Positions 37,033-45,803 are shown, counted from the stretch's first letter. The stretch: 64,000 bases of DNA from CAYTLW01 sp964438735 (GCA_964438735.1 CAYTLW010000012.1:37628-101627), one strand, 5' to 3'. The notes: generated from the letters alone by a model not told the origin. A program made the numbers and translations.

Positions 37033-38175
37033 ATGAGATTCGACACCAAGGTTGTCCGCGGCGGCGTCACCCCCGAGCCAGTCACCGGCGCCATCGTCCC
37101 GCCCATTTTCCAAACCGCCACCTACGTGCTCGAAGAGGTCGGTCGCGACAAGGGCTTCGACTACACCCGCTCGTCCAACCCCACCCGCCTGCAGCTCGAG
37201 CAGAGCCTGGCGGCCATCGAGGGCGCCCGTTACGCGGCAGCGTTCTCGTCGGGCATGTCTGCGGTGGACGCGGTGGTGCGCATGTTCTCCGCAGGCGACC
37301 ACGTGGTCAGCAGCGACGACGTCTACGGCGGCGTCTCGCGTCTGTTCAACCAGGTGATGACGCGCCATGGCATGACCTTCACCTACGTCGATTCGTCCAA
37401 TCCGGACCTGGTGCGCGCCGCCATTCGCCCCAACACCAAGCTGCTCTGGGTGGAGACGCCCACCAACCCGCTGCTCAAGGTGACCGACCTGGACGCCATG
37501 TCGGCCATCGCCAAGGAGCACGGCATCCTCTTCGGCGTCGACTCCACCTTCGCCACGCCGGTCCTGCTGCGACCCCTGGAGCATGGCGCCGACATCACCC
37601 TGCACAGCACCACCAAGTACATCAGCGGTCACAACCAGATCATCGGCGGTATGGTGCTGACCGATGACGATGAGATCGCCGAGAAGATGAACTTCGCCCA
37701 GAAGGCCATCGGCGCCGTGCCCAGCCCCTTCGACTGCTGGCTCACCCTGCTGGGCATCAAGACGCTCTCCCTGCGGATGCAGCGCCACGGCGAGAACGCG
37801 ATGAAGATCGCGACCTTCTTGGAGGCGCACGACAAGGTCGCCACCGTCACCTATCCCGGGCTGGAGAGCCACCCGGGGCACGCCATCGCGGCCGCCCAGA
37901 TGAGCGGCTTCAGCGGCATGATCTCCTTTGAGCTCAAGGGCGGCATCCCCGCTGGTAAGACCCTGCTCAACAGCGTGCGCCTGTGCGGACTGGCCGAGAG
38001 CCTCGGCGCGGTCGAGACCATGATCACCCACCCGGCCACCATGACCCACGCCGACGTGCCCCGAGACGAGCGCATCGCCCGCGGACTGACCGACGGCCTG
38101 GTGCGCCTGTCCGTCGGCATCGAGGACGCCCAGGACATCATCGACGACCTGAACGCCGCACTCGACGCCGTCTGA
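37033..38175 (+). CDS. Trans-sulfuration PLP enzyme (cystathionine gamma-synthase/lyase type)
   Basis: A 380-residue Cys/Met metabolism PLP enzyme. ATG 37033 follows CAGGAG. PLP-binding motifs are visible: FDYTRSSNPTR, SSGMSAVDAV, a VDSTFATPVLLRPLEHGAD segment and the Schiff-base Lys195 in HSTTKYISGH. Members convert cysteine, homocysteine or O-acylhomoserine by beta- or gamma-elimination or replacement, and synthase cannot be told from lyase here. VDSTFATP differs from the usual VDNTFATP by Asn to Ser, a modest change. The D-cysteine desulfhydrase-like gene starts 20 bases downstream, forming a sulfur amino-acid operon. Confidence 0.85.
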   Translation: MRFDTKVVRGGVTPEPVTGAIVPPIFQTATYVLEEVGRDKGFDYTRSSNPTRLQLEQSLAAIEGARYAAAFSSGMSAVDAVVRMFSAGDHVVSSDDVYGGVSRLFNQVMTRHGMTFTYVDSSNPDLVRAAIRPNTKLLWVETPTNPLLKVTDLDAMSAIAKEHGILFGVDSTFATPVLLRPLEHGADITLHSTTKYISGHNQIIGGMVLTDDDEIAEKMNFAQKAIGAVPSPFDCWLTLLGIKTLSLRMQRHGENAMKIATFLEAHDKVATVTYPGLESHPGHAIAAAQMSGFSGMISFELKGGIPAGKTLLNSVRLCGLAESLGAVETMITHPATMTHADVPRDERIARGLTDGLVRLSVGIEDAQDIIDDLNAALDAV

Positions 38176-38195
38176 GTCACCGCCAGGAACCCACC

Positions 38196-39194
38196 ATGGC
38201 CCCGCCGATCCCTTGGCCCGCCCGCATCGACCTGGCGCGCACCCCCACGCCGCTGGAATCGCTGCCGGCGCTCTCGGCGGAACTGGGCGTGCAGCTGCTC
38301 GTCAAGCGTGATGACCTCACCGGCACGCCCTTGAGCGGCAACAAGGTGCGCAAGCTGGAGTACCTGCTGGCCGACGCACAAGCCCGCGGTTGCGACACGC
38401 TCATCACGGGTGGCGGCTCCGGCTCCAACCACTGCCGCGCCACCGCCGTGGTCGCCGCACGGCACGGCCTGCAATGTCATCTGCTCCTGCGGGTCGACGA
38501 CCCGCAACAACCGCCCGCTCCGCAAGGAAACCTGCTGCTCAGCCGGCTGGTCGGCGCCCACGTGCGCTGGATCGACGGCGAGCAATGGACGAACCGAAGG
38601 GTCGTCTTTCAGCAGGTCGCTGCCGAGCTGCAGGCCGCTGGTCGCCGCCCCTACGTCATCCCGGAAGGGGGCTCCAACGCCACGGGAAGTTGGGGATACG
38701 TGCGCGCGGTGGCGGAATTGCGAGACCAGTTGGATGACGGTCCCTGGACCCTGGTGCACGCCTCCGGCTCGGGGGGGACCGGCGCGGGTCTGGCTGCCGG
38801 CATCCGAATGTTCGACCTGCCCTGGCGCGCCGTGGCCATCAACGTCTGTGACGACGAGGCGTACTTCTTGCGTGTCACCGGCGGCATCGTCCAGGAGATG
38901 CTTCGCGGCATGGATCTACCGACTCGCGACGGGCCGGACTTCGAGGTCATCGACGGCTATGTGGGGCGAGGCTACGCCAAGAGTCGGCCTGAGGAGCTGG
39001 CGTTGATCGGTCGCCTGGCTCGCGACCAGGGGCTGTTGCTGGATCCGGTCTATACGGGCAAGGCGATGTTCGGCCTGGTCAGCGAGCTCCGGCGCGATCC
39101 GGCCGCACTGGGCGAACGAATTGTCTTCCTGCACACGGGCGGCGTCTTTGGCCTGTTCGCAGCCGCCGATGCGTTGACGAAGACGCTCCTCTGA
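38196..39194 (+). CDS. D-cysteine desulfhydrase / ACC deaminase family PLP enzyme
   Basis: A 332-residue fold-type II PLP enzyme. Lys50 in GNKVRKLEYLLADAQ matches the PLP-binding lysine of ACC deaminase and D-cysteine desulfhydrase. The phosphate-binding loop is seen in GGGSGSNHCRATAVVAARHG and the C-terminal LLDPVYTGKAMFGL is conserved. Such enzymes release sulfide, pyruvate and ammonia from D-cysteine, or deaminate ACC; the sequence alone does not decide. Pairing with the trans-sulfuration enzyme (spacing 20 bases) supports D-cysteine or cysteine-like sulfur release. The sulfide-oxidising operon 22 kb away could consume such sulfide, but no direct link is visible. Confidence 0.8.
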   Translation: MAPPIPWPARIDLARTPTPLESLPALSAELGVQLLVKRDDLTGTPLSGNKVRKLEYLLADAQARGCDTLITGGGSGSNHCRATAVVAARHGLQCHLLLRVDDPQQPPAPQGNLLLSRLVGAHVRWIDGEQWTNRRVVFQQVAAELQAAGRRPYVIPEGGSNATGSWGYVRAVAELRDQLDDGPWTLVHASGSGGTGAGLAAGIRMFDLPWRAVAINVCDDEAYFLRVTGGIVQEMLRGMDLPTRDGPDFEVIDGYVGRGYAKSRPEELALIGRLARDQGLLLDPVYTGKAMFGLVSELRRDPAALGERIVFLHTGGVFGLFAAADALTKTLL

Positions 39195-39203
39195 GCCGCC
39201 GGC

Positions 39204-39304
39204 GGCGTGACATGCGGCGGCGTGACAGCGGCGTGACAGCGGCGTGACAGCGGCGTGACATACGGCTGCCATATGTCATGCAGGCGGCAGGCATATGTCA
39301 CGCC
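39204..39304. repeat. GGCGTGACA tandem repeats and hairpin
   Basis: GGCGTGACA occurs five times at 39204, 39219, 39230, 39241 and 39252; the last four are spaced by exactly 11 bases. The last copy (GGCGTGACATACGGC) is the inverse partner of GGCATATGTCACGCC at 39290-39304 and can form a hairpin. A further near copy, GCCATATGTCATGC, lies in between. It directly follows the PLP operon and precedes the end of the convergent dioxygenase gene. It may serve as a terminator or protein-binding array. Confidence 0.7.
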
Positions 39305-39380
39305 CATATGGCGTAACTGGTGAATGTATTTAGGTTCATGCTGTGACACGTTTGTAAATCTGATTTACCAACGTGCCCCA

Positions 39381-40181
39381 TCAGGCCGCCTGGACCGCAA
39401 CCAGGGGAGCCACCAGCCGCCTTCCGGCACCGTCGCCCGGATACACCCGCTTGTTGGCGCCAGGCGCGGCGTAGCCATTGACCAGCGCCCGTCGCGGCGT
39501 CGTGGAACGATTCGGTCGGCTGCCATGTATCGTGTACGGCCCCACCAGCAACACGTCCCCCGGGTCCATCAACAGGGGCACGGCGGCGCTCTCGTCGACC
39601 TCGTGGGAGGGCAACCCATCCATCCCCGCAGCCACCTCGATATGACCCCGCTCGCAGCTGCCCGCGATCACCATCAGCGGCCCGTTATCCGCCGTCATCG
39701 CATCGACGGCGGTGATGGTCTGCACGTAGCTGCCCAGCCCGTTCACATCCTGCCAGAGGTCCGTGCCATAGCGCCGATGCATACTGTCCTGGTGCCACGG
39801 GAAGCTGACCCCATCGCCCGGCAACTTGAAGTGCGCCTGGTTGATCAACTGGTCCATCTCCCGGCTGCCCAGCAATCCGGCCGCCATCGTCAACAGTCTC
39901 GCGTCGCCCCCCAGCTTCAGCAGGTCCGGCGCCGCCGCACCACACCAGACGACCCGTTCGATGGACGCCGGAAAGAGCAATCCATAACGCCGCCGAAGCA
40001 CAAAACTGCTGCCATCATGCGTGCCGCTCCGGCGCAGTTTGGTCGCCGTCTCTTCCAAATGGTCGAAAGCCGAGCGCATACGCATCACGTCGCCGAGTCC
40101 GAAAACGCCCGGGATCAGGATGTAGCCGTGCTCGAAGAAGGCGGCGCGCTGATGAGGTCGAAGGGCTCTGGGACGACGCAT
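39381..40181 (-). CDS. Phytanoyl-CoA dioxygenase (PhyH) family protein
   Basis: A 266-residue Fe(II)/2-oxoglutarate-dependent oxygenase of the PhyH family. Iron ligands appear as HxD in WHQDSMHRRY and a distal His in TIHGSRPNRS, with the following Arg binding 2-oxoglutarate. A double-stranded beta-helix core is suggested by MVIAGSCERGHIE and LLMDPGDVLLVG. The start ATG 40181 follows AGGAG at good spacing. These enzymes hydroxylate lipids, amino acids or natural products; the substrate is unknown. The gene stands alone, convergent with the PLP operon. Confidence 0.8.
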   Translation of the reverse strand: MRRPRALRPHQRAAFFEHGYILIPGVFGLGDVMRMRSAFDHLEETATKLRRSGTHDGSSFVLRRRYGLLFPASIERVVWCGAAAPDLLKLGGDARLLTMAAGLLGSREMDQLINQAHFKLPGDGVSFPWHQDSMHRRYGTDLWQDVNGLGSYVQTITAVDAMTADNGPLMVIAGSCERGHIEVAAGMDGLPSHEVDESAAVPLLMDPGDVLLVGPYTIHGSRPNRSTTPRRALVNGYAAPGANKRVYPGDGAGRRLVAPLVAVQAA

Positions 40182-40241
40182 GGGGTCTCCTGTACGCGGA
40201 CCCGACGTCACCGGTGAAGCCGGGCCTGGCCTGATATTCCA

Positions 40242-40261
40242 GGGGGCTTCCGGAAGCCCCC
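40242..40261. other. Perfect 20-base palindrome (hairpin)
   Basis: GGGGGCTTCCGGAAGCCCCC is a perfect 20-base palindrome in the gap upstream of both the dioxygenase gene and the lipoprotein gene at 40431. It is too stable to be chance in a single site, but no T-tract follows. It could be an operator, a terminator stem or part of the structured element just to its right. Confidence 0.5.
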
Positions 40262-40283
40262 TCGGCCCGAAAAACGGCCCGCC

Positions 40284-40341
40284 GGTGAGTCGGCGGTTTC
40301 GAATCCGCGAGTCTGGCCAACGGCCAGTCGGCCGACTCACC
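40284..40341. ncRNA. Three-way-junction-like inverted repeat (possible structured RNA)
   Basis: GGTGAGTCG (40284-40292) pairs with CGACTCACC (40333-40341). Inside are two smaller hairpins: GCGG-CCGC around TTTCGAAT (40293-40308) and CTGGCC-GGCCAG around AAC (40313-40327). The whole 58-base unit folds into a three-arm shape with a T-arm-like TTCGAAT, but it is too short and lacks the anticodon arm of a tRNA. Strand and transcription are unknown; it may be a small RNA, a tRNA-derived fragment or a DNA-level cruciform. Confidence 0.35.
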
Positions 40342-40430
40342 TACAACGTATGAATTGCGCTCTCATTCGTCGAAGACCGGCGCATATGATAGATCCTGTC
40401 GTGAGATGACCAAGGTGGCGGAGGGTCCAC

Positions 40431-41969
40431 ATGTCTGGGGACTGCAAAGGAAAAATGGGAACAACAGCGACCGTGCTCAACGGGGCGGCGCTGTGGGCAG
40501 CCATCGTCGGCCTGGGGCTGGCGGCATGCGGCACCAGCGCCGGTGGCGGAGGAGGCAGCGGCACGGCCCCACCGACAGCGGCGGCGGTCGGCGCCCAGTG
40601 CTTCTCGTCCATTCACCAGGAGGCCTGCCTGGACGGCGGCAACCATCGCGTGCTCTGCAACGCGACCACCGGCAAGTGGGAACTCATCGAACTCTGTGCG
40701 ACTGGAACCGTCTGCGTGGCGACGGTGATCGACGCCGCCACGGGTCGGTCGACCACCGCATGTGGCACGCCCAGGACGCCGACCGACGACGTGGTGACCA
40801 CCGAGGACGCCGGGCCCACCGACACGAGCGCACCCAAGGACGCAGGACCTGTTGAGACGCCTGATGCCAGTGCGCCGGACGCCGGAGGCATCGCCCCCAT
40901 CCCAGCGCCGGATGTGAGTCAGCCCCAGGTACAGGCCGTCAAACCCATCGATGTGCCATGCCCGACACCCGACAAGGAGATCAAGCTCCTGGCCGGCGGC
41001 GTCGACTGCTCCTATGGCGTCAAAGGAGGTGGCGACAACCTGGTATTGCATGGCCCCTTTGAGTGGAAGAACTTCAGCGAGTCCACCACCCGCAAGGGCT
41101 GCATGATGAACAACGTGCTCGTCGGCAAGATGGAGACCTGGTACGGCGGCGCCGCCAAGGCGTCCATCGGCCATCGCGACGCCCAGGGTCGGCAGCACGG
41201 GCCCGTGCTTGGTTGGTTCGCCAACGGCAAGAAGAACTACGAGATCACGGCCAAGCTGGGCAAATACACCGGCTGGAGCCAGGGCTGGTCCAAGGACGGC
41301 GTGCCCACCTGGGAGAGCTACTACGACGCCAAGGGCAAGCTGCATGGCAAGTCGGTGCGCTGGTATGACAGCGGCGACAACCAGGCTCAGGGCTGGTACC
41401 TGAGCGGCAAGACGCAAGGCCCCTATACCAACTGGCATGACGGCGGACAGAAGAGCTACGAAGGCGCCTATGACAAGGGGTTGCGAGAGGGGCTGCATCG
41501 CTACTTCACCAAGAAGGGCGCGCTGGCCGGCGAGGCGAAATTCAACAAGGGCACCGGCACGGTCACCGTGACACGCGACGACGGCAGCAAGTCCTGGCAG
41601 GGCAGCTGGAAGGACGGCAAGTGGCACGGCCAATGGACCTGGTGGTACGCCTCCGGTGAGGTCCTGCGACAGGCGACTTTCGACATGGGCGCAGGCACCG
41701 CCATCGTCTTGAACAAGGACCTGACCAAGGCGTTCGAGATCACGTACGTCGACCAGATCGCAGACGGCCCGTACCGCAAGTGGAACGCGTCGGGCGCGCT
41801 GGTAGAAGAGGGCAAGAACCGCAAGGGATCACGCGTGGGCACCTGGAAGTTCTACAAGAGCAACGGCAAGTTGGACTATGCCCTCTGCTACTTCGGCGGG
41901 GTCGCCACGATCGTCGCCGAGTGCCCCAAGACCATGACCCAACCCTGGGCGGACTCCACGGACGGTTGA
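40431..41969 (+). CDS. Lipoprotein with MORN/YwqK-like repeats
   Basis: A 512-residue predicted lipoprotein; ATG 40431 follows GGAGG. The signal segment ALWAAIVGLGLAAC carries the lipobox. After a Cys-containing, Asp/Pro-rich linker of about 140 residues come repeated units of about 22 residues with W(Y/F)xxG and GxxHGxxxxWYxxG patterns (for example AQGRQHGPVLGWFANGKK, AKGKLHGKSVRWYDSGD, GAYDKGLREGLHRYFTKKG, KDGKWHGQWTWWYASGEVL). These are MORN-variant repeats as in YwqK-like proteins. A binding or scaffold role at the envelope is likely. Its stop overlaps the start of the next gene (TGATG), an rSAM-related half-protein. Confidence 0.75.
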   Translation: MSGDCKGKMGTTATVLNGAALWAAIVGLGLAACGTSAGGGGGSGTAPPTAAAVGAQCFSSIHQEACLDGGNHRVLCNATTGKWELIELCATGTVCVATVIDAATGRSTTACGTPRTPTDDVVTTEDAGPTDTSAPKDAGPVETPDASAPDAGGIAPIPAPDVSQPQVQAVKPIDVPCPTPDKEIKLLAGGVDCSYGVKGGGDNLVLHGPFEWKNFSESTTRKGCMMNNVLVGKMETWYGGAAKASIGHRDAQGRQHGPVLGWFANGKKNYEITAKLGKYTGWSQGWSKDGVPTWESYYDAKGKLHGKSVRWYDSGDNQAQGWYLSGKTQGPYTNWHDGGQKSYEGAYDKGLREGLHRYFTKKGALAGEAKFNKGTGTVTVTRDDGSKSWQGSWKDGKWHGQWTWWYASGEVLRQATFDMGAGTAIVLNKDLTKAFEITYVDQIADGPYRKWNASGALVEEGKNRKGSRVGTWKFYKSNGKLDYALCYFGGVATIVAECPKTMTQPWADSTDG

Positions 41970-42718
41970 TGGCATTCAGCGCGCAATCAGCGGTCGCTCC
42001 AGCGACAAGGATGGTCCGCCGCCTCGCGCGCCTGCCCAAACATGGCATGCCCATCGGCCAACTGCGCTCGCGGGGCCATCGAGGTGCCTTCGACGCGGCC
42101 ACCACGGCCCTGCGCCGGTGCGCCGCGTCGGGAATGCTCACCTTCGTCAACTGCGTCGTCGATCGCCGGCGTTTCCGGCGCGAGATCGACGTGGTGCGCT
42201 TTCTACGTTTCGTCGAGAGCATCGACCCGCGCATCGTGGTCAACTTCCTGCCCCAACTGGCCACCGGCCGCGGCACCGACGCCGACAGCTTTCGGCGCCC
42301 GCTGGAATGCGAAGCCGTCGCCGTGCGAGTGGTCGACACCGCCCGCCAGATGGGCCGCCCCGTCAGCATGCTCTTCGGCGCCGTGGATCACTTCATCGGC
42401 TGCCCGGGAGCGGGCGGCAAGCTGATGAATATCGACATCGCCGGCAATGTCACCGTCTGCATCAGCCGCGCCAGCCTGGGCAATCTGTTGGAAGAGTCGT
42501 TCGAGACCATCCACAGCCGCTTCCAGGCCCACTGCAGGCGACTCAAGGTCGGCTTCTTCTGCTGCGAGGTCAGCGACAAGAGCAGCGGTGACCTCCTGTC
42601 GCCTGCGGCGAGCGAAGCGGCGCTGGCGGAATTCTACGCCGAAGCGCCGGACGCGGCCTGGCAGAAGGTGATGGATCGTTGGGGCGACCTCATCGTGCGC
42701 TTGTTGCCTGCAGCCTGA
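41969..42718 (+). CDS. Radical SAM/SPASM C-terminal half without the catalytic cluster
   Basis: A 249-residue protein that matches only the second half of a radical SAM/SPASM enzyme. GHRGAFDAATTALRRCAASG and FVNCVVDRRRFRREIDVV correspond to the last strands of the radical SAM barrel, NFLPQLATGRG to its end, and CPGAGGKLMNIDIAGNVTVC with LGNLLEESFETI to a SPASM-like auxiliary-cluster region. The CxxxCxxC motif and SAM-binding GGEP are missing, and the upstream sequence is the MORN lipoprotein in another frame. Hence it is either an N-terminally lost remnant or a pseudo-radical-SAM partner protein. Overlap with the lipoprotein stop (TGATG) shows the pair is expressed together. Confidence 0.6.
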   Translation: MAFSAQSAVAPATRMVRRLARLPKHGMPIGQLRSRGHRGAFDAATTALRRCAASGMLTFVNCVVDRRRFRREIDVVRFLRFVESIDPRIVVNFLPQLATGRGTDADSFRRPLECEAVAVRVVDTARQMGRPVSMLFGAVDHFIGCPGAGGKLMNIDIAGNVTVCISRASLGNLLEESFETIHSRFQAHCRRLKVGFFCCEVSDKSSGDLLSPAASEAALAEFYAEAPDAAWQKVMDRWGDLIVRLLPAA

Positions 42719-42772
42719 GCACAACAGAGAGCACCGGGATCGCGTCGGCGATCCGGGGTCAGCCCGATTGGC

Positions 42773-45634
42773 TCAGTGGCAGGCCTGGGTCTTCTGCACG
42801 CCCTTCTTCACCGTGCACACCTTGACGGCCGGAAAGTCCACGTTGCCGTTCCAGTCATAGTCGGTGATCCACAGCTTCTTGACGCCGCATGAAGGCACCG
42901 ACAGGTCCCAGCCCTTGGGTTGGGCGTTGCAGCTGGAGCTGGTGCAGGCGAAACCGCCGCACTTCCAGGCCGGCTTGGCCACGATGACGTCCTTGCGCTG
43001 CCAGCCGCTCTTGCAGTTGTAATCGAAGCTGCCGCAGAGGTTCTTGTTGGTATACCAGCCGGTCTGCCCCGGCCAGGTCTTGTTGTCGGTGTCACAGCAG
43101 TCGCCCGGCCCCTTGGTGCAGGTCTTGGGTTTGCCGACCACGACCATCTTGCTGTCACACCAGCCGTCGTTGTCGTCATCGCAGCCCTCGTCGACACCCT
43201 TGGCGCAGTTGTTGTCGATGGAGTCGCAGATTTCCTTGGCCGCCGGGTTCACCCCCTTCTTGCCATCGTGGCAGTCGCCTCCGCCCTTCTTGCAGACCGT
43301 GGGTTTGCCGATGGTCACCATGTTCTTGTCGCACCAGCCATCGCCGTCGTCGTCACACCCCTGGTCGACGCCCTTGACGCAGTCGTCATCCTTGCCGTTG
43401 CAGATCTCCTTGGCGGTCGGATGGATCGCCTTGTTGCCGTCATTGCAATCGCCGCCCCCCTTGGGACAGATCGGCGGCTTGCCGACGACGACCTTGCCCT
43501 TGGCGCACCAGCCGTCGCCATCGACGTTGCATGCCTCGTCCGTCTTGGTGTCGCAGTTGTTGTCCTTGCCGTCGCAGATCTCCACCGCCTCGGGGTGGAT
43601 GGTCTTGACCTTGTCATCGCAGTCGCCGCCCTTGGTCACGTTGTAGCCGTTGGCGGCATCGCACAGGCACTTGGACTTGCCCTTGGCGCCGAACTTGTCG
43701 CCATCGCCGTCGTAGAAGAGCTGGCTGCAATTCTTGCCGCCCTCCTCGTCGGTCTTGCCGTTGCAGTCGTTGTCCAGGCTGTCGCCGCACTGCTCCTTGA
43801 AGCCGGGATTGACGTTGTACTTGCCGTCATCGCAGTCCTTGCCCTGCAGGGTCAAGAAGGGCGCCTTGGCCGCGCACAGGCAGGCGCTCTTCTTCGGGTC
43901 GCCAAACGTGTCCTTGTCCGAATCGGCGTACCACGCCTTGCAGCCCTTGGCGTCCGGCTCGTCGGTGGCGCCATTGCAGTTGTTGTCGAGGCCATCGCAG
44001 GCTTCGACGACTTTGGGATGAATCGCCGCCTTCTTGTCGTCGCAGTCGCCGCCCTTGGTCGCCTTGTAGCCATCGATCGGCGCGCAAGCACACGCCGGCT
44101 TGCCGGTGCCGTAGCCGTCGCCGTCCACATCGGTCCAGAAGCTGACGCAGTTGATGGCGTCGTAGCCGTTGTCCTTCTTGTCGCAGTCGTCGTCCTTGTT
44201 GTTGTTGCAGATCTCCTTCTGCTTGGGATTCACCTTGGCGTCCTTGTCGTCGCAATCGGTGTTATTGGTCGCCGTCCACGTGCCGCTGGGAGCGCACAGG
44301 CACTTGAACGCCAGGTCGCCGTAGCCATCGGTGTCGGTGTCGTTGTAGAAGGTCTTGCAACCGTCCAGCTTGACGCTGCTGCCGTCGGCGTCCGCGTCCG
44401 TCTCCCCGTCGCAGTCATCATCGACCTGGTTGCCGCAGAACTCGGCCTGGCCGGGATGCACCTTGGCGTCGCCATCGTTGCAGTCGAGCACGCCCTTGGC
44501 ACACCACTTGGGCAGCGGCAGTCCGCCGCTGTTGCAGGCAGCCAGGTCCTGGGAGCAGGCCGCAGGCAGACCGGCGATGGTCGCCCCGGTCTTGCACCAG
44601 CCGTCCTGGTCGTCATCGCAGCCTTCGTCGGTCTTGCCATCGCAGTTGTTGTCCAGGCCGTCGCAGATCTCTGCTTCAGGCGTCTTGCCGTCGCACAGCA
44701 GCTTGCCCTCCACACAACTCTGGCTGCCTGGACAGGTGCCGTGCTCGTTGGTCACCGGGCAATCGCTCAGCGGCGCCTCTTCGTCGGTCTGGCCATCGCA
44801 GTCATCGTCCTGGCCGTTGCAGGTCTCGGCCGCAGGAGTCGCCGCGCCGCAGTCCGTGAAGGTGTCGCCCTCGCACTTGCGGCTACCGGTGCAGGTGCCG
44901 TGCTCGTTGCTCACCACGCACAGGGACTCGGCACCGCTGGCCGACGCCTTGGCCGTGCACGGGCAGAGGCCCGCCTTGCGAACACATTGTTTGGCTTGCC
45001 CCTGGGTGCCCTTGGCGTCCACACAGCCGAATCCGGCGGGACAGTCCACATCTTCAGCACACTCGCCGCCACAGAAGTGCGCCGCGCCATCGTTGTACTT
45101 CACACAGAGCGCACCCTTGGAGACGTCTCCGCACACAGCGTCCGCCGAACAGGGCCCGCACAGGGCGCCAAACTTGGGCATGCAGATGAACACCGCATCA
45201 CTGGCCGGCGCCTGCTCGCACTTCCAGCCGCCAGGGCAGCACTCCACGCAGGTCCGCGAACAGACCTTGCCGGCCGGCCCATCCACGCACCAACCCGAGT
45301 CACAAGCCTCCGGACCCGAACACGGCGCACCCGGCTCGCCAGCGCTTGGATTCGAAGCAAACTCGCACGCGCCACCCGCATCCGCCGCGGTCGCACCGCC
45401 ATCATCGGCCGCCCCATCGGCGCCAGCGCCGCCGCCATCGCCCGCCACGGCCGCCGAATCCGACGCACCAGCATCCGAAGACACCGACGAGTCACCAAAA
45501 TGAATGCCACCCGAATCGACCAGCCCGGCACCGTCCGCGTTGCCTGTCGCGGTGGGATCGCTCGACCCATCGCCGCCGCAGCCGGCCACCACAATGGCGA
45601 GTACCAACAGAGGTGTCAGACCCTCACATATCAT
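42773..45634 (-). CDS. MopE-like metal-binding-motif lipoprotein
   Basis: A 953-residue lipoprotein, signal peptide LLVLAIVVAGC, starting at ATG 45634. A Ser/Asp/Ala linker and two Cys-rich stubs (CDSGWCVDGPAGKVCSRTC) precede a long array of MopE-like units: CDGLDNNCDGKTDEGC, CNGQDDDCDGQTDEEA, CGNQVDDDCDGETDADADG and others, each followed by a DxDGDGxG or KGGDCDD segment. Similar Asp/Cys modules occur in the copper-binding MopE of Methylococcus and in many myxobacterial surface proteins; calcium or copper binding is plausible. About 15 units are visible. The first eight residues, including the start, come from an inverted repeat shared with the divergent pseudouridine synthase. Confidence 0.8.
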   Translation of the reverse strand: MICEGLTPLLVLAIVVAGCGGDGSSDPTATGNADGAGLVDSGGIHFGDSSVSSDAGASDSAAVAGDGGGAGADGAADDGGATAADAGGACEFASNPSAGEPGAPCSGPEACDSGWCVDGPAGKVCSRTCVECCPGGWKCEQAPASDAVFICMPKFGALCGPCSADAVCGDVSKGALCVKYNDGAAHFCGGECAEDVDCPAGFGCVDAKGTQGQAKQCVRKAGLCPCTAKASASGAESLCVVSNEHGTCTGSRKCEGDTFTDCGAATPAAETCNGQDDDCDGQTDEEAPLSDCPVTNEHGTCPGSQSCVEGKLLCDGKTPEAEICDGLDNNCDGKTDEGCDDDQDGWCKTGATIAGLPAACSQDLAACNSGGLPLPKWCAKGVLDCNDGDAKVHPGQAEFCGNQVDDDCDGETDADADGSSVKLDGCKTFYNDTDTDGYGDLAFKCLCAPSGTWTATNNTDCDDKDAKVNPKQKEICNNNKDDDCDKKDNGYDAINCVSFWTDVDGDGYGTGKPACACAPIDGYKATKGGDCDDKKAAIHPKVVEACDGLDNNCNGATDEPDAKGCKAWYADSDKDTFGDPKKSACLCAAKAPFLTLQGKDCDDGKYNVNPGFKEQCGDSLDNDCNGKTDEEGGKNCSQLFYDGDGDKFGAKGKSKCLCDAANGYNVTKGGDCDDKVKTIHPEAVEICDGKDNNCDTKTDEACNVDGDGWCAKGKVVVGKPPICPKGGGDCNDGNKAIHPTAKEICNGKDDDCVKGVDQGCDDDGDGWCDKNMVTIGKPTVCKKGGGDCHDGKKGVNPAAKEICDSIDNNCAKGVDEGCDDDNDGWCDSKMVVVGKPKTCTKGPGDCCDTDNKTWPGQTGWYTNKNLCGSFDYNCKSGWQRKDVIVAKPAWKCGGFACTSSSCNAQPKGWDLSVPSCGVKKLWITDYDWNGNVDFPAVKVCTVKKGVQKTQACH

Positions 45635-45803
45635 AACTTCATCACCTAACCCGTTGAAGGATGGTAGGCCGACGGGTAGTCTACAGGAATCTCGCGGGCT
45701 CCGTCGAGGCAATCGGGTCGCATTAAGAGGTTCGAGAACAGCAGCTTGTACCAGAGCTCAAGAGGTTGGATGGCCACTTTATGATATGTGAGGGTCTGAC
45801 ACC
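45612..45803. repeat. 25-bp inverted repeat pair enclosing 142 bases (REP/BIME-like)
   Basis: 45612-45636 and 45779-45803 are perfect 25-base inverse copies, ending outward with the sequence that reads ATGATATGTGAGGGTCTGAC into each gene. They supply the start codon and first eight codons (MICEGLTP) of both divergent genes. No target-site duplication is seen. The arrangement recalls REP pairs (BIMEs), whose members in other genomes have GGGTCAGACC-type cores. Confidence 0.7.

Noticed and set aside
39204..39260. CRISPR array
   Set aside because: The repeat is 9 bases with spacers of 2-6 bases, far too short, and no cas gene is near.
40284..40341. tRNA gene
   Set aside because: A 7-bp acceptor-like stem and TTCGAAT suggested a tRNA, but the unit is only 58 bases, lacks an anticodon arm and the T-stem does not pair canonically.
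45612..45803. Insertion sequence
   Set aside because: Inverted ends are present, but there is no transposase frame in the 142-base interior and no target-site duplication.
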